A DNA stretch of 64,000 nt, from positions 62,001-126,000 of the forward strand of contig JAHHIA010000015.1 of the NCBI GenBank assembly GCA_019359045.1, in the 5' to 3' direction. This stretch comes from Scytolyngbya sp. HA4215-MV1. GTDB lineage: Bacteria > Cyanobacteriota > Cyanobacteriia > Leptolyngbyales > Leptolyngbyaceae. Made by a program: the position numbers and the translations under genes. Positions 1-8,743 of this stretch are shown piece after piece. Positions within the stretch are counted from its first letter, which is position 1; each line of letters opens with the position of its first letter. The notes below the pieces were generated by a model, which saw nothing but the letters and a program-made list of their open reading frames with translations, ran no database searches and had not been told where the DNA came from.

Positions 1-158
1 CTAAAAGCCCTAAAACTAACCATGCAATAATGTTCATTTTTTGTCTCCAAAATGCCTTGCTCTCGAACTATTAATCAGAATACAAACTTTAGGGAAAAAA
101 ACCTTCCACCTAAAGGGATATCTACCCATTTGTATCAACTGAAAAATTAATTATTTTA

Positions 159-187
159 TAAAAAAGAGTGCTCAAAAATGAACACTC
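159..187 (-). terminator. Rho-independent terminator of the holin-like gene
   Basis: Read on the minus strand, GAGTGTTC at 180-187 pairs with GAGCACTC at 166-173 (two G-T wobbles) around a six-base loop. A T-rich run at 159-165 follows. It lies about 50 bases beyond the stop of the gene at 238-612. Confidence 0.7.
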
Positions 188-237
188 AGCCTTTATAACT
201 ATTATTGAACTTCTCAAACCTAGTCGCATGAAATTGA

Positions 238-612
238 CTAGATTTCGGTTTTGGTATTGAAATCGTTTTTTCGAGCGACCAAATAGTTGCTCAAAAATGT
301 ATTAACAAATGACAGGATGACGGGCCCAACGATGATCGCCAACCATCCTTGAACCGTAAACCCAGGCACCACGACAGCGGCAAGCCAGAAGCAAATACCA
401 TTCACAATCAAAGAAAACAATCCTAAACTTAGAACGTTGAGTGGCAGGGAAAGAACTGACAAAATAGGTTTTACAGAAGCGTTCACCAGCCCTACAGAAA
501 ATGCTGCAATGATGGCTGCGGGGAAAGTGGCAATGTCAACTCCAGGCACCACTAAATCAACTACAAGTAAGCTTAATGCAGTTGCCAAAGTGGTAAAAAG
601 AATTCCCAACAT
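238..612 (-). CDS. Phage holin family 4-like small membrane protein
   Basis: This 124-residue protein is almost entirely hydrophobic, with about four predicted membrane segments (residues about 2-22, 28-50, 56-80 and 86-110) and a short charged C-terminus. The pattern of repeated VVPG and a central NxxVKPILxxLSLP stretch is that of the phage-holin-4-superfamily/DUF360-like proteins, which are common chromosomal genes in bacteria and need not be phage-derived. Its function is unknown. The ATG at 612 is preceded on the minus strand by AAGGAG at a good distance, which supports this start. A terminator follows the stop. No phage genes are nearby, so a lysis role is unlikely. Confidence 0.75.
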   Translation of the reverse strand: MLGILFTTLATALSLLVVDLVVPGVDIATFPAAIIAAFSVGLVNASVKPILSVLSLPLNVLSLGLFSLIVNGICFWLAAVVVPGFTVQGWLAIIVGPVILSFVNTFLSNYLVARKNDFNTKTEI

Positions 613-671
613 CTTATCTCCTTAGTAAAAGTAATAATTGGCAGTAGAGCAAATTATCTACAGTGACTGAA

Positions 672-1019
672 CTAAATCAGACCCGTTCCTTTGCCCCGGT
701 TATCTTCTTCAGCAGTCAATTTACCGGTCTCGTCAGTTTGGTTGATTTCTTGCAATTCCTGCTGTCTTTGGGCGACTTCAGCTTCTTTCTGAGCGCGGGC
801 ATCACCCGGCACTTCATAATACATTTCAGGTTCGACGGCAAAGTTATCAACTAAGCCTTCTTTATCGACCGTATAGCCACCAGTGGTGTCTACACTATCT
901 GGATCGGTGTTTTCAGGAATTTGCTTATAGCCTTCGCCTTCCCGTTCTTTACGGGCGGCAGTTTCGGCGGGAACAATTTCTCTATCGTAAGTGTCACTAG
1001 ACGCTTGTGGGTTAGTCAT
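672..1019 (-). CDS. Conserved hydrophilic hypothetical protein
   Basis: The gene encodes 115 residues rich in Glu, Asp, Gln and Thr with no membrane segment, signal peptide or cysteine. It is probably largely disordered, with a helical Gln/Glu-rich stretch around residues 75-95. I do not recognise a named family, although short acidic proteins like this occur next to stress genes in cyanobacteria. It lies between the holin-like gene and csbD, all on the minus strand, which hints at a general stress cluster (inference from context). The ATG at 1019 has no clear Shine-Dalgarno sequence. Confidence 0.6.
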   Translation of the reverse strand: MTNPQASSDTYDREIVPAETAARKEREGEGYKQIPENTDPDSVDTTGGYTVDKEGLVDNFAVEPEMYYEVPGDARAQKEAEVAQRQQELQEINQTDETGKLTAEEDNRGKGTGLI

Positions 1020-1179
1020 AGCGGTGTTCCAAACTCTTTAAGACTGCATTGACAGCATAGGAAAGTTTTAGAAAAAGAACTTCTATCTGGGGCATTGCAT
1101 TGCATTAAAATCGCTACGTCTATTTATAGAGGTTCTCTAAAATTTGGGGGATGGTGCTCTTCGGTTTTCTAAGAAAAGA

Positions 1180-1203
1180 AGGTCTAACAATTTTGTTAGA
1201 CCT
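1180..1203 (-). terminator. Perfect hairpin terminator after csbD
   Basis: AGGTCTAACA at 1180-1189 and TGTTAGACCT at 1194-1203 form a perfect 10-bp stem with a four-base loop. On the minus strand it is followed by a T-rich tract (TTCTTTTCTT), so it ends transcripts from the csbD-like gene. Confidence 0.75.
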
Positions 1204-1260
1204 GCCGTTTTACTTGACTCAACTTTACGGATCAGCTGATACAGATGAATGGAAGGCTGC

Positions 1261-1443
1261 CTAATCGAGATCTTTCTTCAATTCATCTTTAATGTTCTCA
1301 GTGGTATGACGAATATTGGCTTCAACTTGTTTAGCCTTGCCTTCGATTTTTTGCTGAGGATCGCCTGTTACCTCTCCTACAGTTTCTTGAACTTTGCCTT
1401 CCAGGTTTTTAGCCGTTGCTTTTACTCTATCTTCAATGCTCAT
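1261..1443 (-). CDS. CsbD family stress-response protein
   Basis: A small protein of about 60 residues with the CsbD pattern: an N-terminal MSIEDRVKATAKNLEGKVQE followed by a GEVTGDPQQKIEGKAKQ segment and a charged helical tail. CsbD proteins are abundant general-stress proteins of unknown molecular role, regulated by sigma-B in Bacillus. Two in-frame ATGs exist. AAGGAG is only two bases from the first (1449) and eight from the second (1443), so the second is the better start. It is followed by a strong terminator. Confidence 0.85.
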   Translation of the reverse strand: MSIEDRVKATAKNLEGKVQETVGEVTGDPQQKIEGKAKQVEANIRHTTENIKDELKKDLD

Positions 1444-1449
1444 TTTCAT

Positions 1450-1875
1450 GACTCCTTTTTAATTTCTAACGCTTTTATTATTGAATTTTTAGTGCCTGAC
1501 CGAGCGTGCATCCCAGTTTTGCAAATTTGCCTTTGCGATCTATTTCCTTCTCTCATAATGAGACAAGGCGAACCAGATCAAGGTCACTCTCTGCACTCGA
1601 AATACATAGGGTGAGAGCTATAAAAGTGAGAGAACCCCCTCAATGAAAGCTTAATCTGCCTTTTTGAAATCACACTATACCTATCATAGTTTTGAGCTAT
1701 GAGATAAACATCTCTCGAATGAGAGAATACATTAAACGAATAACGGACTCAACCTATATCAAAAGGAGGAAGATGCGATCGCAAGTCGATAATCTTATTT
1801 CTTGAGGTGGAGTGATTTTACGACTTAATTCATCACAATAAAATGTATCCGTCTAGATTGTATCAAAGTAGAACA
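1450..1875. other. Intergenic region without recognisable gene
   Basis: This stretch between divergent csbD and the YqaE-like gene must hold both promoters. An AAAAGGAGGAAG purine block at 1760-1771 looks like a ribosome binding site, but no sensible reading frame starts just after it. Nothing else was recognised. Confidence 0.4.
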
Positions 1876-2085
1876 ATGAAATTACTGCGATTGATTCTGG
1901 GTATTTTCTTACCGCCCGTTGGAGTATTTCTAACCTTTGGATTGGGTCCAACGTTAGTGATCAATATTCTGTTGACCTTGCTGGGTTGGGTTCCAGGCAG
2001 CATCCATGCGATTTGGGCGATCGTCAAACATGATGAAAAGCTAGCCCGCCAGGACGAAGCCGACCAAAACTATGGGCGGATTTAG
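1876..2085 (+). CDS. YqaE/Pmp3 family membrane protein
   Basis: About 69 residues with two hydrophobic segments (about 3-25 and 30-50) separated by a glycine/proline turn, ending in a short charged tail. The PPVGVFLTFG and LLTLLGWVPGSIHAIW motifs are those of the YqaE/Pmp3 (UPF0057) family, small plasma-membrane proteins linked to salt and cold stress and membrane potential. An upstream ATG at 1843 would add eleven residues that do not fit the family, so 1876 is preferred. Neither ATG has a clear Shine-Dalgarno sequence. Confidence 0.85.
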   Translation: MKLLRLILGIFLPPVGVFLTFGLGPTLVINILLTLLGWVPGSIHAIWAIVKHDEKLARQDEADQNYGRI

Positions 2086-2362
2086 AGTTCTATTGCGTTC
2101 CATAAGCCGATGATTGACAGGGTGAGTGTCCAGATCGAGGAACTTTTCTCATCCTGTCAGTCTGGCCCATTTAGTATCAGCATTTTCACAAGTGCGCCCT
2201 ATCTCAACGAATGAGGCGATCAGAAACGACCGCATGCCTAGCCGATTCCAACGACCCGTTAAAGATGAGAATCTGATCAAAACAAAACCTTAATCCCAAT
2301 CAGGTTCTATTTTGATCAATCTCAAAGTTTCAATTGTGTGGCTCTCAATCAGTTAACAAGCG

Positions 2363-3082
2363 TTAGCCAATTAAGCCAGAACGCAGGGCTAGCACTGCTG
2401 CCTGTGTGCGATCGTCGGCACAGAGCTTGTTGAGAATGTTCCGAACGTGAGTTTTAACCGTGCCGACTGTGATATAGAGCTTTTCTGCGATCGTGGCGTT
2501 ACTACAACCTGCCACAATCAATTCCAGTACTTCTAATTCCCGTTCAGTCAAAGGGGCGCTTTCGATTAACTGTTCATACTCAGGTTCAACCCCGCCAATT
2601 TCGACTTTTCTGGATTCATCCGCACTGCTAATCCCATTCGGCGAATTCTGCCGCATTTGCCGCAGAACAATACTAGCGATCGTGGGGTCAATCCAAGAAT
2701 TTCCCTCATAAGTGGCCCGCAACGCTTCTGCCAACTTATCGATGCTGACATCCTTCATGCAATAGGAATCCGCCCCAGCCGCAAATGCAGCCAAAACCGA
2801 ATCTTCACTATCGTGCATTGTAAGAATCAGAATTTTTGTAGGAGGTTCATCATCAGTTTGCGTTTGTCTAAACTGTCGCGTCAGTTCAATTCCATCCATA
2901 TCGGGCAAGCCGATATCCACAATTGCGACATTCGGTTTAGCCGATTCCAACAGCTTCTTCCCTTGAGCCGCGTTAGCTGCTTCGCCAATGACACAAATGC
3001 CTTCCTGTCGATGCAAAGCAGTTCTTAGCCCAACTCTTGTCAAATCATGATCTTCGATGAGGGCAACACTAATCTCACTCAT
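2363..3082 (-). CDS. NarL/FixJ-type response regulator
   Basis: This 239-residue two-component regulator has an N-terminal receiver domain (about 4-125) with the acidic pair near residues 10-11, phospho-acceptor Asp56 in IVDIGLPDMDG and a conserved Lys near 110. A LuxR/GerE helix-turn-helix follows at about 172-235 (LTERELEVLELIVAG, then GTVKTHVRNILNKL). It should bind DNA when phosphorylated. No kinase is adjacent on the same strand; the nearest is the CHASE3 kinase starting at 3861 on the other strand, 780 bases away, so its partner is uncertain. Start is the ATG at 3082. Confidence 0.92.
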   Translation of the reverse strand: MSEISVALIEDHDLTRVGLRTALHRQEGICVIGEAANAAQGKKLLESAKPNVAIVDIGLPDMDGIELTRQFRQTQTDDEPPTKILILTMHDSEDSVLAAFAAGADSYCMKDVSIDKLAEALRATYEGNSWIDPTIASIVLRQMRQNSPNGISSADESRKVEIGGVEPEYEQLIESAPLTERELEVLELIVAGCSNATIAEKLYITVGTVKTHVRNILNKLCADDRTQAAVLALRSGLIG

Positions 3083-3860
3083 TTCAATTACCTGCTTCTA
3101 GCATTCGTGGTCTCTAAGTCACTTAGCACTGTTCATGAATCAAGATGATTGAGCTTCTCCATTCTAGAACGTGTCAAATTGAGCATGGGGCAGAAATCTT
3201 TTGAGAGGATGCTTAAAAATTTGCGATCAGCCTCAAGCTTCTAATTTGACGAGATCGTGACTCCTTGCCTATCCTCATAGCGTTTTCCCACAAACAAAAA
3301 ATTAGATTAACCAGAATTATGAGCTTGAGGTTCATTCTGCACATCCATCCCCAGGGTGAAGAATTCCACAAAGCGAATGTCAAAAATCTAACTTTAGGTA
3401 TAGGTGTTGCCCTAGCTACCGAATTACACTCGCCTATATTGCGATCATTGTAAACACACCCTCGTCATCTTGGTGCAATTCCGAAGTAGATACAAACCAA
3501 GGTTGCCGAGTTAGTCTCTGATGCTGATAAGTAGGCATGTGCTTTTGGATGTGAGAAAGGCTTTTGCAGATGTCTTTCTATGGCTATTTTTTATCTCTCT
3601 AATAAGAAGGAAAGCTTCTGTATTGTTAGATGGATTTTAGACAATTAGTATAGACAGATAATGATCTTAAAGTGATGAACTGTACAGCAGTTGAGGCTCC
3701 AATCACCCATGTTTTCTGATCCGATCGTTGGAGATGATTTGGGGATATGTGCTTCAATCAAAGGGGCGAGATTGCTCTCAACTTGGTTGATGAAGATGAA
3801 GATCTATACTAAACCGAAAGAACTGGGTGGCGATAGAAGGGTTTGTTTAGGTTCACTTTT
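3083..3860. other. Long intergenic region between divergent signalling genes
   Basis: This gap separates the NarL-type regulator from the CHASE3 kinase. It presumably holds both promoters. I see no convincing small gene, hairpin or repeat. The short open frames here lack ribosome binding sites and family resemblance. Confidence 0.4.
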
Positions 3861-5684
3861 ATGCAACTGCCTGTATTAAGTTATTTTAATACCTTGTGGA
3901 CCCGATTATCCGTTCGTCGTAAGGGTGCGATCGTCATTGCAATTCCAGCATTTTGTTTGATGACTACTCTAGGTTCTTGGGTTTGGTCAAGGCAAGTTTT
4001 ACTCACAATTCGTCAGAAGATTGATAATACTCAAGAAATTTTGGTAGAAAGCAATGTTCTATTGCTTGAACTGCTCAATGCAGAGACAGGGGTTCGGGGC
4101 TACAGTATCACCCAAGACTCTCGCTATCTAGAGCCATACAATCATGCGGTGGCAGCCTTACCTGGTGCTTTATCTCGATTGAAAATTCAGATCAACGGTA
4201 GCTCTCAGCAGATGAATGATATTCAAGCTTTAGAGCAGTTGATTCAGCAAAATATGGCAACTTTGGCGTTGGCAATTCAAACCGTAAAGCGCCAAAGTGA
4301 ACTCGATCAAACTTCAACTTTGCCAATGGACATTGATCGTCTTTTGTATCTTGGCAAAGGCACGATGGATAAAACAAGGGAGGTGATTAGCTCTCTGCAA
4401 GCGCGCAATCGTCAATTGTATCTTGCCTACAACCAGCAGCAACAAGACAATACGCAATTTACTAGTGTTGCGCTTTGGTTCACCGGATGCATTAGCTTGT
4501 TAGGATCACTGGCTGCAATGTACTTATTCAGTAGTCTGGATCAAGAGTTAACCAGCCGTGAGCGCCTCCTGCTGGAGAGTAAGACGCTCATGTCTGCGAT
4601 CGTCTCTACTGTGGTTGATGGCGTCATCATCCTGGACGACGAAGGCAAAATCGAAATCTTTAACCCGACCGCAGTCAAGATGTTTGCCTACGAACCTGAA
4701 GAAGTCATCGGTCAGCAGCTTGATTTTTTGCTCGCGGAACCCCTGGTACAAAAAGTTAAAGGCACAGAAATTACAGCTTCCTTGCCACTGCGACCGGGGC
4801 GACCCTGGAAAACCAAAGGGGCACGAAAAATTGGCACACCTTTCCCGATTGAAATTTCGATTAGTGAAATGCATTTAGACAATCAAATGATTGTGATTGT
4901 TCGCGATATCAGCGCTTTTATAGAAGCAGAAGAGAAATTGCAGTCTCGCGCCAATGAGCTAGTCCGCTTAAGTTCTATCCTGGCAAGAACGAATGCTGCA
5001 CTAGAAGATCGCAACCAAGAATTGGAGCAGTTTGCTTACGTGACCTCCCATGATTTAAAGGCTCCTCTGCGTGCGATCGCCAATTTGTCGGAATGGATTG
5101 AGGAAGATTTAGAAGGATATCTAGGCGAAGAAAGCCAGCAACACATGCGACTTCTACGCGGACGCGTACACCGTATGGAAGCTTTGATTAATGGATTGTT
5201 GGAATATTCTCGGGTTGGTCGAACACAAGCCACGATCGAGCAGGTAGACGTTGCTGTACTCATTGAGGAAGTGATTGAGTCACTCGATCCGCCCAGTACG
5301 TTTACGATCGTGGTTGCTGAGCAGATGCCCACTCTGATGACGAAACAGCTATTACTGAGACAAGTGCTGTCTAACTTGCTGAGTAATGCGATCAAACATC
5401 ACGATCGCCCTGATGGACGAATTGAAATTACGGTTCAAGACCAGGAGAAGTTTTACGAGTTTGTGGTTAAAGATAATGGTCCTGGAATTGCCCCCGTATA
5501 TCACGACAAAATATTTGTTATTTTTCAAACTCTACAAGCACGTGATACAAAGGAAAATACCGGAGTTGGGTTGGCGATCGTCAAACGCATTGTGGAGGCA
5601 GAAGGTGGCAATATTTGGTTGGATTCACAAGAAGATAGAGGCGCTAGTTTTCATTTCACCTGGTTAAAGCATCCAATGCCATGA
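3861..5684 (+). CDS. CHASE3-PAS sensor histidine kinase
   Basis: A membrane kinase of about 607 residues. It shows a membrane segment near residues 22-44, a CHASE3 sensory domain with the ETGVRGYSITQD motif, a second membrane segment near 203-225, a PAS domain (about 243-355), a coiled coil, and a HisKA domain with phospho-acceptor His397 in the Cph1-like FAYVTSHDLKAPLRA. The ATPase domain carries SNAIKHH, DNGPGI and GVGLAIVKRIVE. The kinase core resembles that of the phytochrome Cph1, but no GAF or PHY domain is present, so the input is an unknown extracellular cue. A TTG at 3843 could extend it by six residues; the ATG at 3861 is preferred. A receiver gene follows 156 bases later. Confidence 0.93.
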   Translation: MQLPVLSYFNTLWTRLSVRRKGAIVIAIPAFCLMTTLGSWVWSRQVLLTIRQKIDNTQEILVESNVLLLELLNAETGVRGYSITQDSRYLEPYNHAVAALPGALSRLKIQINGSSQQMNDIQALEQLIQQNMATLALAIQTVKRQSELDQTSTLPMDIDRLLYLGKGTMDKTREVISSLQARNRQLYLAYNQQQQDNTQFTSVALWFTGCISLLGSLAAMYLFSSLDQELTSRERLLLESKTLMSAIVSTVVDGVIILDDEGKIEIFNPTAVKMFAYEPEEVIGQQLDFLLAEPLVQKVKGTEITASLPLRPGRPWKTKGARKIGTPFPIEISISEMHLDNQMIVIVRDISAFIEAEEKLQSRANELVRLSSILARTNAALEDRNQELEQFAYVTSHDLKAPLRAIANLSEWIEEDLEGYLGEESQQHMRLLRGRVHRMEALINGLLEYSRVGRTQATIEQVDVAVLIEEVIESLDPPSTFTIVVAEQMPTLMTKQLLLRQVLSNLLSNAIKHHDRPDGRIEITVQDQEKFYEFVVKDNGPGIAPVYHDKIFVIFQTLQARDTKENTGVGLAIVKRIVEAEGGNIWLDSQEDRGASFHFTWLKHPMP

Positions 5685-5840
5685 ACCGCTCAAATTTTGT
5701 TTGTGTAAAGACGGATCAGGAACTATAACCAGTGGATGAGGTTGCAGGTGAAACAAATCATATAAGATTTGCCTATATCTCAATGGAATTCTAACAAGAA
5801 TGGACTTTTGGCTTGAACGTGACTGGTTGATACTAAAACA

Positions 5841-6278
5841 ATGGAAGAAGTCGATAGAACAATTAACGTCCTACTGGTGGAAGATGATGAAGTCGATGTG
5901 ATGAATGTCAAACGGGCTTTCAAAAAAGGGAATATCACGAATCCCCTCTATGTGGCAGGGAACGGTTTGGAAGCCCTGATTATGCTGCGAGGGGGAGGCG
6001 ATCGTCTACCTGGCGTTCCTTCTCAACGTCGGTTGATCTTGCTAGATCTCAACATGCCCAAAATGGGAGGATTAGAATTTTTGAGTGCGTTGCGTTCAGA
6101 TCCGGCTTTAAAGACCATTCCAGTGGTTGTCCTGACCACCTCGAATCAAGATAAAGACCGAGTGGAAGCTTACAACTTTAATGTGGCGGGCTATATTCTG
6201 AAGCCTGTGACATTCGCCAATTTTACAGAAGTGATGACGACGCTTAATCGATACTGGTCTCTGAGTGAAATGCCATAG
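5841..6278 (+). CDS. Rcp1-type single-domain response regulator
   Basis: This 145-residue protein is a stand-alone receiver with no output domain. It has the VEDDEVDVMNVKRAFKK start typical of Rcp1 (the partner of phytochrome Cph1), an insert before the phospho-acceptor Asp69 in LILLDLNMPKMGG, a TTSN switch motif and the invariant Lys in the YILKPVTF segment. It probably receives phosphate from the CHASE3 kinase just upstream, either to signal by protein contact or to act as a phosphate sink. The order kinase-receiver-hybrid is seen in other cyanobacteria with Cph1/Rcp1-like modules (from memory). Confidence 0.92.
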   Translation: MEEVDRTINVLLVEDDEVDVMNVKRAFKKGNITNPLYVAGNGLEALIMLRGGGDRLPGVPSQRRLILLDLNMPKMGGLEFLSALRSDPALKTIPVVVLTTSNQDKDRVEAYNFNVAGYILKPVTFANFTEVMTTLNRYWSLSEMP

Positions 6279-6916
6279 GCTGACCATGGATTATTTGGAT
6301 TAAATTTATCCGGTTTGGCAAGGTGTTAGTCAATTGAGGTTAGCTAGGCTGATTGTGTGTATATCTTGCTCCCAACGCGGGCAAGAGATCTGTACTATCC
6401 TTGAACTTTCCTTGGACAACCCAGTCGGTTGAGTTCAACGGAGCCGATCGCGACCGAGTTGATTTCAGAGAGCCATTCGACTTCCATAAACCGCTTTTGT
6501 TCCGTCGGAGAAGGCTCTCGAATTGCAGAGTGAACCGATTAACCTGAAAACAAAGCTCTGGGCGTTACTGAAAAGCAGGATGATTTGGAACGAAGTTTCA
6601 AATCGTTCAGCATCATTATCATTTTCATCCCGTTGTTGAGCAACGCCAAGACCTGACACTAGCGCCCAGCCCACGGTACATCCTGCTTTAAAGCGTTGTC
6701 TAATACACGCCACACAATCAGGTTGTCAGCGAAAACCCTAATATGGCTATTTTTGTTACATTGTGAAGAAACTTGAGGAAACTTTTCCATAATTCCTCTG
6801 AATAGACACTTCTAGAGCTGCGACTGATTCAGAATCAATGCTGTGTTGCCTGATGCTTTCTGTCTGTCGATCGAGATCTTGATCGAACGATACCGCAGTT
6901 GTTTGGAACACTTTGT
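6279..6916. other. Unexplained gap inside the signalling cluster
   Basis: About 640 bases separate two co-oriented signalling genes. Open frames exist on both strands (for example minus 6465-6713), but none has a recognisable family, start signal or codon pattern that persuades me. It may hold the promoter of the hybrid kinase, or decayed coding DNA. Confidence 0.35.
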
Positions 6917-8053
6917 ATGGAAGAAGCACTCAGAATCTTAATTGTCGATGATGATGAGGTCGATCGCATGGTTGTGCGACGCGCCCTTAAAAGCACCACC
7001 TTGAAAATAGAATTGTCGGAAGCCGGAAGTTATGAGACCGCTCTGACTAAATTTCAACAGGTCAAGGCTGATTGTATTTTGGTAGATTACCGTCTACCAG
7101 GAAAAGATGGATTAGCGTTGGTTCAAGACTTGCGGGATCATGGGACAAAAATTCCGTTAATTGTGCTGACTGGGCAGGGCGACGAACAAATCGCTGTAGA
7201 GTTAATGAAAGCTGGTGCTTCAGATTATTTACCAAAGCATCGAATCTCTGCTCCAGTACTGGAACGAATTGTCCGTAATGCAATGCGTGTCTACCAAGCA
7301 GAAATACAGGTAGAACTGGCAAACCAGCAACGTGAGCAATTGGCTCGCCAACGAGAAGATTTCGTCTCACGTCTCACCCATGATTTACGTACGCCTCTGG
7401 TCGCAGCAGATCGAATGCTGACGCTGTTTCATGAAGGCGCCTTTGGTCAGGCTTCGTCAGAGATGCAGGATGCGATTTCTATTATGATTCGCAGTAATCA
7501 AAGCCTGTTGCAAATGGTAAATACATTATTAGAAGTTTACCGATATGATGCGGGGTGTAAGAGCATTGCCTTAGATGTTTGCAACATGCAAGGTATTGTT
7601 CAAGAAGTGATTCAGGAATTAGCTCCTCTGGCTCAGGAAAAGCATCTAGCCCTGCATACAGAGCTGGAGAGCCGCGAGATCACTGTTTGGGGCGATCGAC
7701 TAGAATTGCGCCGAGTCATTACCAACTTGCTTGGAAATGCGATTAAGTTTACTGATATAGGCTCAATTGTAGTGCGGTTGATTAGCGCCCCGGTTGGGAA
7801 AGCGATGGAGGCAAAAAGCCAGCCATCCAGTTGGGTCACAATTGAGGTAGGCGATACTGGAGCAGGAATCGATCCGCTTGACCAAGCAACCCTATTCGAT
7901 CGCTTTCGTCAGGGCGACCACAAGCGATCGGGCAGTGGATTGGGACTTTATCTCACCCGTCGGATTGTAGAAACCCATCAAGGTACAATCATGGTCAATT
8001 CTGAATTGGGTAAAGGCAGCCTCTTTACGGTACGATTGCCAGCCCACGCCTGA
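6917..8053 (+). CDS. Receiver-histidine kinase hybrid protein
   Basis: This 378-residue cytosolic protein begins with a receiver domain (about 5-120, acidic DDDE near 12-15, phospho-acceptor Asp57 in LVDYRLPGKDG). A coiled linker and a HisKA domain follow, with His155 in SRLTHDLRTPLVAA, then an ATPase domain (LLGNAIKFT, GDTGAGI, GSGLGLYLTRRIVE). The receiver-before-kinase order suggests that an upstream kinase controls this kinase, making it a relay step. No membrane or sensor domain is present. The ATG at 6917 is chosen over a TTG at 6899 because the family starts at this point. It probably works with the kinase and receiver upstream. Confidence 0.92.
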   Translation: MEEALRILIVDDDEVDRMVVRRALKSTTLKIELSEAGSYETALTKFQQVKADCILVDYRLPGKDGLALVQDLRDHGTKIPLIVLTGQGDEQIAVELMKAGASDYLPKHRISAPVLERIVRNAMRVYQAEIQVELANQQREQLARQREDFVSRLTHDLRTPLVAADRMLTLFHEGAFGQASSEMQDAISIMIRSNQSLLQMVNTLLEVYRYDAGCKSIALDVCNMQGIVQEVIQELAPLAQEKHLALHTELESREITVWGDRLELRRVITNLLGNAIKFTDIGSIVVRLISAPVGKAMEAKSQPSSWVTIEVGDTGAGIDPLDQATLFDRFRQGDHKRSGSGLGLYLTRRIVETHQGTIMVNSELGKGSLFTVRLPAHA

Positions 8054-8283
8054 TCCAGTAACTGGCTCATTCTTTGGGTATATCCTTTGCCCGCTCTGGC
8101 GAATGCTAACTTCCCTCTTCCGATTGATTCAAGTATTCGTTTCCCCACAGTATAAAAAAGAAGCATCGACTGTAGAAATCAATTTCACTGACGCTGCTTA
8201 ACCTGACGTTTTCGGAATCAGTGAATTTGCTATCAATTGATAGATTCAATCCGATAAAACGTAATAATTTGGAGGACAACTCT

Positions 8284-8643
8284 ATGAACTTTACTCAATT
8301 TCTATCTACCTGGCTTCGACCCGTACGGTTTCTGTTGGCGATCGCAGTTTGTGCCATGCTGTTAATTTCAAATGTCCAACCTGCTGCGGCATTTGGCATG
8401 CCAAAGAGTAGCCCTTCAGAGGGTGCCACGCAGTTCGATAAAGTATTGGATGAATCTGGGCGCTTTATTGAATCTGGACCGCCTTCTATGGAGGATGTGC
8501 AATCAGGTTCTCAAAAGGGCATCAATGAAGTACAAAAGGATGCTGATGCCGACAAGATGAAGAATGCTCAGAATTCTCAGCAAGCAACTTCTGTTGAAGA
8601 ACAAGTCAAGCATGCCCTTGAAAAGACCTCAACCAAGGGTTAA
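8284..8643 (+). CDS. Small exported protein, possibly low-temperature-induced family
   Basis: The protein has about 119 residues. A signal peptide (residues about 1-37, hydrophobic core LLAIAVCAMLLISNV, cleavage after AAA) precedes a hydrophilic Gln/Asp/Lys-rich mature part with the segment GINEVQKDADADKMKNAQ. This layout resembles small exported cyanobacterial proteins annotated as low-temperature-induced, a match from memory that I hold loosely. Its role is unknown. The ATG at 8284 has GGAGG eight to ten bases upstream. An earlier in-frame start at 8221 would spoil the signal peptide. A terminator follows the stop. Confidence 0.75.
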   Translation: MNFTQFLSTWLRPVRFLLAIAVCAMLLISNVQPAAAFGMPKSSPSEGATQFDKVLDESGRFIESGPPSMEDVQSGSQKGINEVQKDADADKMKNAQNSQQATSVEEQVKHALEKTSTKG

Positions 8644-8713
8644 AAATTCCTAATCATTATTTCATCACGATTTGTGTCTATTGCCCTTTCCCAATCTTCC
8701 ATTGTTAACAGAT

Positions 8714-8740
8714 AGGTAGTTCTCAGGAGCTACCTTTTTC
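8714..8740 (+). terminator. Rho-independent terminator
   Basis: AGGTAGTTCT pairs with GGAGCTACCT (two wobbles) around a short loop, followed by TTTTTCTTTTT. It ends the transcript of the small exported protein gene and lies just before the end of the convergent DUF3616 gene. Confidence 0.8.
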
Positions 8741-8743
8741 TTT

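Noticed and set aside
238-612. Prophage remnant because of the holin-like gene
   Set aside because: This holin-like family is common in non-phage bacterial chromosomes and no other phage gene is nearby.
2115-2159. Inverted repeat TGACAGGGTGAG/CTCATCCTGTCA after the YqaE-like gene
   Set aside because: Stem is good but the loop is 21 bases and no T-run follows, so a terminator or operator call is not supported.
6465-6713. Minus-strand open frame of 82 codons in the signalling gap
   Set aside because: No recognisable domain, start signal or conserved pattern; possibly decayed DNA but I cannot show it.
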